Origin: an uncultured Gammaproteobacteria bacterium
GTDB lineage: Bacteria; Pseudomonadota; Gammaproteobacteria; UBA9214
Length of the DNA stretch: 7,254 nucleotides
Direction of reading: 5' to 3'
Assembly (NCBI GenBank): GCA_905480065.1
Contig: CAJQOV010000096.1
Coordinates: 1 to 7,254 of the forward strand
Both the position numbers and the translations under genes were made by a program. Shown here piece after piece: positions 1 through 5,215 of this stretch. Every line of letters starts with the position of its first letter. The stretch's first letter is position 1. Below the pieces are notes generated by a model. It was not told the DNA's origin, did not search any database, and worked only from the letters and a program-made list of their open reading frames with translations.

Positions 1-128
1 TAGGTGCCATTGGTGTTGACGCTGATCTCTATCAGGGCGGGTTTGACGACATCTGCGCTGGCACTGCCGGCCGACAGTGTGCAAAGCAAGAACAACATGC
101 CAAATGCGGCCTCGTACCAGGCCCGCAT
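1..128 (-). CDS. N-terminal fragment of an exported/membrane protein, possibly HupE/UreJ-like (partial)
   Basis: The reverse strand reads open from an ATG at 128 to the window edge (42 codons, no stop). The protein begins MRAWYEAAFGMLFLLC, followed by a hydrophobic core and a SASA-D type signal peptidase site near residue 25. The mature start reads DVVKPALIEISVNTNGT. A short charged, beta-rich stretch of the form xPALxEI just after a signal peptide resembles the start of HupE/UreJ-family membrane proteins, but this is a weak recollection from about 17 residues. There is no good ribosome binding site before 128. An internal ATG at 98 has GAGG about 11 nt upstream and would still leave a signal peptide, so the true start could be there. 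The gene is divergent from soxB. The family is uncertain; the existence of a secreted protein start is better supported. Confidence 0.5.
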   Translation of the reverse strand, partial: MRAWYEAAFGMLFLLCTLSAGSASADVVKPALIEISVNTNGT

Positions 129-369
129 ACGGTGGCCGTGGCATGCTGATTTCAGCATCCTGGCCTGATACGTTTGCGCAGCGGGTACATCAGTATGATA
201 TAAAACACTTAAATTCCCTTGGCTGGCTGTTCTTATGGATAGCGGTGTTCTATTATCAGGCCACTGTTGCACAGCTTTGTAACAGACATTCCTGACGCTT
301 CCCGCACTCTCCGTGTGGCGAGCTATGGTAATACTTGTACTGTCCAACGAAAACAATACCGGGTGATAT
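129..369. other. Divergent intergenic region upstream of soxB
   Basis: 241 nt without a convincing gene. Short plus-strand open frames cross it, but they lack any recognisable protein. It must hold the soxB promoter and probably that of the divergent partial gene. I see a TATGAT near 193-198, but no -35 box at a proper distance, so I do not call a promoter. Apart from the dyad at 143-158, nothing stands out. Confidence 0.4.
143..158. repeat. Perfect 7-bp inverted repeat upstream of the partial minus-strand gene
   Basis: ATGCTGA, two central T's, then TCAGCAT form a perfect dyad of 16 bp. It lies 15 nt upstream of the ATG at 128, between two divergent genes. It could be an operator for a dimeric regulator or a hairpin in the 5' leader of the minus-strand gene. 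It is not followed by a T tract, so it is not a terminator. Function is inferred from position only. Confidence 0.4.
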
Positions 370-2316
370 ATGCCTCCTTTTGATCGACGTGAATTTCTCA
401 GGATACTGGGTGCAGGTGCGGTGGCTGGTACCGGACTGCTTGCCTGCGGCAAGTCAGACAATGGTGCCGGTAACAAGGCGGCTGGTACGGCTGCCGATGT
501 TGCGGCAGACCCGATGGCAGGGTTCTATGATCTGCCCATGCGCGGTAACGCGCGCATACTGCATCTTACCGATATCCATGGCCAGCTCAGGCCGGTGTAT
601 TTCCGCGAACCGAATGTCAATCTCGGTATGGGAGACGCATACGGCCGTCCGCCGCATGTCGTCGGCAAGAAACTGCTGGATTACATGGGCCTGCAAACGG
701 ATTCTCCGGAAGCGTATGCCTACACCTACCTGGATTTCGAGACTGCCGCACACAAGTACGGCAAGACCGGCGGCTATGCGCACATCAAGACGTTGCTGGA
801 CCGCCTGCGTGCGCAGGCGGGCGGGCGTGAGAACACCCTGACGCTTGATGGCGGAGATCTCTGGCAGGGGTCCGGCACTTCCCTGTGGACACGTGGTGTG
901 GATATGGTCGAGGCATCCAACCTGCTGGGCCTGGACGTGATGGTCGGCCACTGGGAATTTACCTACCGCGAGGCCGAGGTGCTCAGCAATGTCGCCCTGT
1001 TCAAGGGTGATTTCATCGGGCAGAACGTGCGCGTAAAGGAAGACTCCCTGTTCGGCGATGAGTATCCGAAGCTGGTTGAGAAGTTTGACGGCCGTGGTCT
1101 GTACGATGAAGATGCCGGTTATGCATTCCGTCCTTATGTCATCAAGAATGTGAACGGTGCCCGCATCTGCGTGGTTGGCCAGGCATTCCCGCGCACGGCC
1201 AATGCCAATCCACAGGAATTCTTTCCGGACTGGTCGTTCGGTCTGCGCGAGGACGACATGATCGAGCTGGTTGAGACGATCCGCGCCGATGAAAAGCCGG
1301 ATGCCATCGTGCTGCTGTCACACAATGGCATGGATGTGGACATCAAGATGGCGGAGCGGGTGCCCGGGTTGAACGCCGTGTTCGGCGGCCACACCCATGA
1401 CGGTATTCCCAAGCCGATCGAGGTGAAGAACGTGGAGGGCCACACCTGTTATGTCACCAATGCCGGTTCCAACGGCAAGTATGTCGGCGTGATGGATTTC
1501 GATATACAGGATGGCGGCCTCAAGGGTATGCATTACAAGATGCTGCCGGTGATCACGGATATGCTGCCCGCCGACAGGGAAATGGAGGCGTATATCAACC
1601 AGATGCGCCAGAAGGTCTACGATGAAAAGATCGTCGAGAGCCGCTCCAGCAAGCTGTTCTTTAACCCGGGCAGGGTAGGCAAGACCTTTGAGGAGATCCT
1701 GGGCGAGAAGCTTGCGATCGCCGATCGCCTGCTCTACCGGCGCGGTAATTTCATGGGCACCTGGGACCAGGTACTTTGCAACGCATTACGTCACGAGTTC
1801 AAAGCCGATGTGGCCATGTCGGCCGGCGTACGTTGGGGGACCACTACACTCAAGGGCGACTGGATCACCATGGAGGATGTAATGACCCAGTGTTCGATGA
1901 CCTACGGTGAAACCTATGTCACCGAGATGAACGGTCACGACCTGATGAATATCCTGGAGCAGGTGGCAGACAACCTGTTCGATCCGGATCCCTATCTGCA
2001 ATCCGGTGGTGACATGGTACGTGTCGGCGGGATGGACTACACCATTGACCCGTCCCGGCCCCTGTACGAGCGTATCACCGAGGCGCGGCTCGATAACGGT
2101 CACCTCATCGAACCCGATACGGTCTACAAGGTCGCAGGCTGGGCCTCGGTAAACAACACGCCAAACGGGCGACTGATGTGGGATGTGGTGCACGACTACA
2201 TCCTGGCTGCCAGGGGTGAGGATAACGTGCTGGTGCTGCCCAAGATCAATCACCCGAAACTGGTTGGTGTGGCGAACGACCCGGGCATTGCGGATTATCC
2301 TGGCGAACTGGCCTGA
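370..2316 (+). CDS. soxB: SoxB, sulfate thiohydrolase of the Sox thiosulfate-oxidation pathway
   Basis: SoxB is a periplasmic di-manganese enzyme that hydrolyses sulfate from the cysteine-S-thiosulfonate carried on SoxY. The 648-aa protein opens with a Tat signal (DRREFLRILG, residues 5-14). The calcineurin-like phosphoesterase domain shows LTDIHG (D68, H70), DGGDLWQGSGT (160-170), the SoxB-type GHWEFTY (193-199, where 5'-nucleotidases have GNHE), LLSHNG (315-320) and FGGHTHDG (338-345). The C-terminal nucleotidase-like domain carries the SoxB-typical GGDMVRVGG (546-554). As I recall, many SoxB proteins are about 560-600 aa, so this one is rather long. Residues 23-26 (LLAC) at the end of the signal h-region form a possible lipobox, followed by a Gly/Ala-rich linker to about residue 48, suggesting a lipid-anchored form. 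The ATG at 370 has only a weak GGGTG upstream (spacer about 4 nt). It is chosen because it gives a complete Tat signal. It stands alone on the plus strand, converging with soxKXYZA. Confidence 0.97.
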   Translation: MPPFDRREFLRILGAGAVAGTGLLACGKSDNGAGNKAAGTAADVAADPMAGFYDLPMRGNARILHLTDIHGQLRPVYFREPNVNLGMGDAYGRPPHVVGKKLLDYMGLQTDSPEAYAYTYLDFETAAHKYGKTGGYAHIKTLLDRLRAQAGGRENTLTLDGGDLWQGSGTSLWTRGVDMVEASNLLGLDVMVGHWEFTYREAEVLSNVALFKGDFIGQNVRVKEDSLFGDEYPKLVEKFDGRGLYDEDAGYAFRPYVIKNVNGARICVVGQAFPRTANANPQEFFPDWSFGLREDDMIELVETIRADEKPDAIVLLSHNGMDVDIKMAERVPGLNAVFGGHTHDGIPKPIEVKNVEGHTCYVTNAGSNGKYVGVMDFDIQDGGLKGMHYKMLPVITDMLPADREMEAYINQMRQKVYDEKIVESRSSKLFFNPGRVGKTFEEILGEKLAIADRLLYRRGNFMGTWDQVLCNALRHEFKADVAMSAGVRWGTTTLKGDWITMEDVMTQCSMTYGETYVTEMNGHDLMNILEQVADNLFDPDPYLQSGGDMVRVGGMDYTIDPSRPLYERITEARLDNGHLIEPDTVYKVAGWASVNNTPNGRLMWDVVHDYILAARGEDNVLVLPKINHPKLVGVANDPGIADYPGELA

Positions 2317-2338
2317 GCCTGCAGGCCGCAACACTTCG

Positions 2339-2363
2339 AGGCCCCGCATGGCGGGGCCTTTTT
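2339..2363 (+). terminator. Intrinsic terminator after soxB
   Basis: AGGCCCCGC (2339-2347) pairs with GCGGGGCCT (2351-2359) around an ATG loop. The stem is 9 bp and GC-rich, and it runs directly into five T's (2359-2363). It lies 22 nt after the soxB stop and closes the soxB transcript before the converging sox operon. Confidence 0.9.
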
Positions 2364-2525
2364 ATTGCTGTCCTCTATGCGGCGTGGTTCCAGTCAGAAC
2401 GTGAAGTGGTGGTATTCAGTGCGGCCTGCCGCAGCAGCGCCAGCCCATTCGTACCTGCCAGGCGCCTGCATTAATAACCGGCATCAGTAGCAGTGGCTTG
2501 CTGTCGCGACCGGCAAAGCCGGTGC

Positions 2526-2552
2526 AAAAAAAAGCCCGGCTGTAGCCGGGCT
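2526..2552 (-). terminator. Intrinsic terminator of the soxKXYZA operon
   Basis: On the minus strand AGCCCGGC (2545-2552 read in reverse) pairs with GCCGGGCT (2533-2540) across a 4-nt loop, followed by a run of eight T's (A's at 2526-2533 on the plus strand). It starts 24 nt after the soxA stop. A second small dyad, ACCGGC-AAA-GCCGGT at 2509-2523, sits just beyond it. The 160 nt between this terminator and the soxB terminator contain no gene that I can see, only short palindromes such as CAGGCGCCTG at 2459-2468. Confidence 0.88.
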
Positions 2553-2576
2553 CTTCGGGTGCTGCCAGGGTTGCTG

Positions 2577-3413
2577 TTACTTGCGCGAACCCGGACCGTT
2601 GATTTCCAGTCCATTGCTCATGTGCGCTTCGAAGTACTCCAGTGCGGTGTACTCCGGCCCCTGTGCCTTGTACGGCTTGGCGCGAACCTGCTTGTTACAG
2701 CCGTCATAGCGACGATGCAATGTGCCCAGTTCACCCCAGGCTGAACGATACACCGGGAAGTGCGAGGTATGGCCGATTGCAGGGCTCAGCAGGTCAGCGC
2801 GGATCTTGTTGCCGGAATTGTGCACGTGACAGTCTGCACAGGACATGTTCAGCTGGCCACGCTTGGCAAAGAATATCTTCTTGCCTTCCTCGTAAATCGC
2901 CTGTGCGCGTGGATCATCGGGTACTATCACATTGATGATATTGCCGCGTGAGGTGTAGTGCATGTATGCAGATATGTCTGCGATTGCACCTTTCTTGTAG
3001 GACAGCGGCTTTTCACCGTTGGACTCGCGGCAGGCATTGATTGCTGCTTCCAGGGTGATTACCTTGCCGGATGCCTTGTCGAAGAACGGATAACGGTTGG
3101 CAATGCCTTCGCCACCGTTTTCGAAACAGCTGGCATAGGTTTTGCCGTTGGCAAATGGCGCGTTGAACAGCTTCTTGCCATTATCCAGGCTCAGTTCATA
3201 CGGAGGAAACTCCTCGATTTCTTCCCATTGTTCGCGGGAAGCCGGATCGATGGAGTACACGCCGTTGATGAAGTCATTGAAAGGCGTATTCGGGAAGCGC
3301 TTTTCATAGTAGGTCCTGAAAGTCTTCAGATCATCTTCCGGTGTTGCCTGAACCTGTGCGGTAAATGCGGAGCACAGGCCAATTACCAGGGTTGCGGTAA
3401 GGAGCTTTTTCAT
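2577..3413 (-). CDS. soxA: SoxA, monoheme c-type cytochrome subunit of SoxXA (L-cysteine S-thiosulfotransferase)
   Basis: SoxXA couples thiosulfate to the SoxY cysteine in the periplasm and passes two electrons to a c-type cytochrome. The 278-aa precursor has a Sec signal (MKKLLTATLVIGLC..., cleavage likely after VQA at residue 23). One heme motif, CADCH (192-196), is present. C239 in RRYDGCN (234-240) matches the conserved active-site cysteine that becomes the unusual cys-persulfide heme ligand. The N-terminal cytochrome domain has no CxxCH. At its expected place is YASCFENGG (93-101), and C96 with C128 probably form a disulfide, as in monoheme SoxA proteins. The ATG at 3413 is preceded by GGGGAA with a 7-nt spacer. 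It is the last gene of the operon, 47 nt after soxZ, and is followed by a strong terminator. Confidence 0.96.
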   Translation of the reverse strand: MKKLLTATLVIGLCSAFTAQVQATPEDDLKTFRTYYEKRFPNTPFNDFINGVYSIDPASREQWEEIEEFPPYELSLDNGKKLFNAPFANGKTYASCFENGGEGIANRYPFFDKASGKVITLEAAINACRESNGEKPLSYKKGAIADISAYMHYTSRGNIINVIVPDDPRAQAIYEEGKKIFFAKRGQLNMSCADCHVHNSGNKIRADLLSPAIGHTSHFPVYRSAWGELGTLHRRYDGCNKQVRAKPYKAQGPEYTALEYFEAHMSNGLEINGPGSRK

Positions 3414-3460
3414 TGAATGTTTCCCCTTCAGTTCAGTAGATGGTTGGGCGAGAGTCCGGG

Positions 3461-3772
3461 TTAGCTGATCGCGGTTTCATCCGCGTCCTTTTCACCCTTG
3501 TTGTCGACCCAGCTGAGTCCAATCTTGTCGCCGGATGCCCCGCCCTTGAAGCTGAATGAAAGGTAGGGGTTCTTGGAAATCGCTGCGCCCCAGTTGCCCG
3601 TAATGACTGTGTTCCCATTGTGCGTGCAAACCACTTCCTGAATGAAGTGAGCCGGGATTTTCTCGCCCGTTTTGGCGTCTTTGCGGGTGCCAGTTTCCAT
3701 CGGGTGGCTAATCAGGGCCTTGATTGTAGTAACGCCGTCTTTGGCGCTTGCTCTGAGCTTGATGCTAGACAT
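3461..3772 (-). CDS. soxZ: SoxZ, sulfur-carrier complex subunit
   Basis: SoxZ is the Ig-like partner of SoxY. The SoxYZ heterodimer carries the sulfur intermediates between SoxXA and SoxB. The 103-aa protein has the usual family length and the conserved start (IKLRA, residues 4-8), HPMETG (23-28) and IPAHFIQEV (39-47). It ends in a beta-sandwich strand region with LSWVDNKG (86-93). There is no signal peptide. In characterised systems SoxZ is carried out of the cell bound to the Tat-exported SoxY, and this pair fits that pattern. AGAGGA lies a few bases upstream of the ATG at 3772. It follows soxY by 52 nt and precedes soxA by 47 nt in the same operon. Confidence 0.96.
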   Translation of the reverse strand: MSSIKLRASAKDGVTTIKALISHPMETGTRKDAKTGEKIPAHFIQEVVCTHNGNTVITGNWGAAISKNPYLSFSFKGGASGDKIGLSWVDNKGEKDADETAIS

Positions 3773-3824
3773 GTTTGATCCTCTTTATACGCTGATGCTG
3801 TATTGGGGTTCTGAATGGCCGGAA

Positions 3825-4298
3825 TTAACCGCCGCAACCACCGATGGTAACCTTAACTTCCTTGCCGGTGCTGTACAGCTTGCCGCCAGCCTTGACGACT
3901 GCAAGTACGCTGGAAGTCTTGCCCATCTTGATTCGGGTGGAAACGTCGGCAATTGCACCTGCGCCCAGGACGAAGTTGGCGGCCAGCGGGTTCTGGTTCT
4001 TCTCGACCACGATATTGATGGATTCAACACCTTCGAGATCCGTGGATACGGAAACCGGAACCACGGCACCATTCTCGGCAATGTCCGGTGCCTTGATCTT
4101 GATCCTGGTACTGGCAGTGAGGTTGGAACTGCCTAACAGGCTGCTCAATGCGCTATTGATGTCTTTGGCTTCGAATGCATCCTTTGACCAGGCGGCCAGT
4201 ACGGAACGAGGTGCTAACAGGCCGCTACTGGCGGCAACGCCGAGGGCGCCGGTGGCCAGAGTGCCCTTGAGGAAAATTCTGCGTTTCATGCTTGTCAC
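3825..4298 (-). CDS. soxY: SoxY, thiosulfate-binding sulfur-carrier protein
   Basis: SoxY covalently carries the thiosulfate-derived sulfur on the cysteine of a flexible C-terminal arm. The 157-aa precursor has a Tat signal (MKRRIFLKG, residues 4-12, then a Gly/Ala-rich h-region to about residue 36). The last five residues are GGCGG with C155 as the swinging-arm cysteine, the hallmark of SoxY. The middle is an Ig-like domain with IKAPDIAENGAVVPV (68-82), typical of the family. The reading starts at a GTG (4296-4298): AGGAGA at 4306-4311 is 7 nt away from it, whereas the ATG three codons later (4287-4289) would have a 16-nt spacer. The two starts differ by three residues and do not affect the Tat motif. 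Immediately downstream is soxZ; 24 nt upstream is the end of soxX. Confidence 0.97.
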   Translation of the reverse strand: MTSMKRRIFLKGTLATGALGVAASSGLLAPRSVLAAWSKDAFEAKDINSALSSLLGSSNLTASTRIKIKAPDIAENGAVVPVSVSTDLEGVESINIVVEKNQNPLAANFVLGAGAIADVSTRIKMGKTSSVLAVVKAGGKLYSTGKEVKVTIGGCGG

Positions 4299-4305
4299 GA
4301 GAGTG

Positions 4306-4311
4306 TCTCCT
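4306..4311 (-). promoter_or_regulatory. Ribosome binding site deciding the GTG start of soxY
   Basis: AGGAGA on the minus strand, 7 nt before the GTG at 4298 and 16 nt before the in-frame ATG at 4289. The spacing favours the GTG. Confidence 0.7.
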
Positions 4312-4322
4312 GAAATATCAAT

Positions 4323-4697
4323 TTAGAGTGAGTATACGTACTCGACGATCTGGTCGATCTGTTCCCCTGACAGGATATTGAATCGACCAAACGGCGGCAT
4401 GATGCTGTTCGGGTTGCGTACGTTCGAATCATAAATCTGTGCACGCAGTGCTTCCTTGTCGGGGAAGCGCAGTTTCATGCTAACCAGTGGTGGTCCGATA
4501 TTACCTGGGAGTTCTCCACCTTCAATCGCATGGCAGGCGAGGCAGTTGCCGAGTTTACGGTCGAAAGCGAGCGCCTTGCCTTTTTCGACGGTAGTTTCTT
4601 CTGCAGCGCTCGCGCCAGAGGGGGCAATGAGCAGGGTGCCCGTAATAACGGCAACAGAACAGGCTGATAACAGTATTTTTGAAGCGGTATGCCGCAT
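4323..4697 (-). CDS. soxX: SoxX, monoheme cytochrome c subunit of SoxXA
   Basis: SoxX is the small electron-transfer subunit of SoxXA, receiving electrons from the SoxA active site. The frame stays open up to 4748, but the ATG at 4697 is preferred: AGGAGA lies 7 nt upstream and the resulting 124-aa precursor begins directly with a Sec signal (MRHTASKILL..., cleavage near ASA-A, residues 29-32). The longer start would put about 17 polar residues before it. The mature protein has one heme site, CLACH (52-56), with GNIGPPL (65-71) after it. M100 in NPNSIMPPFG (95-104) is the probable sixth heme ligand, and the C-terminal helix is IDQIVEYVYSL. It sits between the soxK-like gene (57 nt upstream) and soxY (24 nt downstream). 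Confidence 0.95.
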   Translation of the reverse strand: MRHTASKILLSACSVAVITGTLLIAPSGASAAEETTVEKGKALAFDRKLGNCLACHAIEGGELPGNIGPPLVSMKLRFPDKEALRAQIYDSNVRNPNSIMPPFGRFNILSGEQIDQIVEYVYSL

Positions 4698-4704
4698 TGT
4701 TTCA

Positions 4705-4710
4705 TCTCCT
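4705..4710 (-). promoter_or_regulatory. Ribosome binding site deciding the soxX start
   Basis: AGGAGA on the minus strand, 7 nt before the ATG at 4697. It lies inside the longer open frame, which argues against the upstream start at 4748. Confidence 0.7.
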
Positions 4711-4754
4711 GGAATCATATTGAGAACCTTGAGGTTTCGTATTCCCACGTGTGG

Positions 4755-5093
4755 TTACATGCCGCGCGGGTGGGTTTTTTCGTAGTTGTACTGTGCGATA
4801 GCATTGTCTGCCTCGGCCTTGGCCTTGGTTGCCAGCTGGATAGCGACTGTATTGTCACCCTTGTCGGCGGCAGCCTGTGCCTCTTCGGCAAACTTCTCGG
4901 TATTGACCCATATCCATTTGTTCGCCAGCGCATCTTTTATGGCGGCATTGGCGCTGGCTATCGCGGCGCTTGCTTCCGGACTGGCCTTGCTGGCAGATTT
5001 GCTCGGTTGCGTGGACGTTTGTGCACAGCCGCCGGCCAGCAACAGGGAAAGAATTGCTGTCGACAATAGCCTGCTGGGAAAGCGTGTCTTCAT
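4755..5093 (-). CDS. soxK: SoxK/SAXB-like SoxXA-binding lipoprotein
   Basis: A small protein known as SoxK or SAXB binds SoxXA and stimulates its activity in some green sulfur bacteria and proteobacteria. This 112-aa product begins with a lipoprotein signal (LLLAGGC, lipid cysteine at residue 23), then a Ser/Ala/Lys-rich linker. The helical domain has the pattern NKWIWVNTEKFAEEAQAAA, then KGDNTVAIQLATKAKAEAD. The W-x-x-T-x-K...A-x-x-G-D-x-x-x-A-I-x-L-A-x-K-A pattern is what I recall of SoxXA-binding proteins. Its place as first gene of the operon, next to soxX, supports this. The ATG at 5093 is chosen because GGAG (5103-5106) is 9 nt upstream. A TTG at 5102 would touch the GGAG and cannot be the start. 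Alternative: an unrelated small alanine-rich lipoprotein. The family call rests on pattern and context, not on an alignment. Confidence 0.72.
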   Translation of the reverse strand: MKTRFPSRLLSTAILSLLLAGGCAQTSTQPSKSASKASPEASAAIASANAAIKDALANKWIWVNTEKFAEEAQAAADKGDNTVAIQLATKAKAEADNAIAQYNYEKTHPRGM

Positions 5094-5102
5094 TAGATTC
5101 AA

Positions 5103-5106
5103 CTCC
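5103..5106 (-). promoter_or_regulatory. Ribosome binding site deciding the soxK-like start
   Basis: GGAG on the minus strand, 9 nt before the ATG at 5093. It directly abuts the in-frame TTG at 5102, which excludes that codon as start. Confidence 0.6.
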
Positions 5107-5154
5107 GATTGGTTGGTGTGAGACCAGATAAACAGCTAACTGATTGTGAACACG

Positions 5155-5184
5155 AAACTAGCATCCTGCATATTGGCAGGTCAA
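5155..5184 (-). promoter_or_regulatory. Candidate sigma-70 promoter of the soxKXYZA operon
   Basis: On the minus strand TTGACC (5179-5184) matches five of six -35 bases. It is followed after 18 nt by TAGTTT (5155-5160), a poor -10 box but with the extended TGC just before it. It lies about 60 nt upstream of the soxK-like start. No terminator is seen between the bepA-like stop and this site, so read-through from bepA is also possible. Confidence 0.4.
5165..5180. repeat. Inverted repeat in the sox operon promoter region
   Basis: CCTGC (5165-5169) and GCAGG (5176-5180) form a perfect 5-bp dyad with a 6-nt AT-rich centre. It sits between the candidate -35 and -10 boxes and overlaps the last two bases of the -35, the usual place for a repressor operator. 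Sox genes are often controlled by ArsR-type repressors, but the site does not clearly match a consensus known to me, and no regulator gene is in the window. Confidence 0.35.
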
Positions 5185-5215
5185 GCCATTGTTTTTGTTA
5201 TATTAGTAAACCTTG

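Noticed and set aside
174..198. TTGCGC and TATGAT as a soxB promoter
   Set aside because: The spacing between the boxes is only 14 nt, too short for a sigma-70 promoter.
218..240. Possible sigma-54 site (TTGGCTGG...TTCTTA) upstream of soxB
   Set aside because: The -12 GC element is missing at the required distance from the -24 GG.
77..295. 72-aa plus-strand open frame across the soxB upstream region
   Set aside because: No ribosome binding site, no recognisable protein, and it overlaps the signal-peptide start of the divergent minus-strand gene.
335..951. Open frames on both strands overlapping the 5' part of soxB (335-841 plus, 454-951 minus)
   Set aside because: They are shadow frames of soxB, whose Tat signal and metal motifs are in the other frame; their translations show no recognisable domain.
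2416..2523. Several short GC palindromes between the two converging terminators
   Set aside because: Too short and varied to form a repeat array or attachment site; only the two with T tracts are called as terminators.
2958..3416. 152-aa plus-strand open frame opposite soxA
   Set aside because: Antisense shadow of soxA; its start has no supporting ribosome binding site and the protein has no known motif.
3844..4326. 160-aa plus-strand open frame opposite soxY
   Set aside because: Antisense shadow of soxY, whose Tat signal and GGCGG tail are unmistakable on the minus strand.
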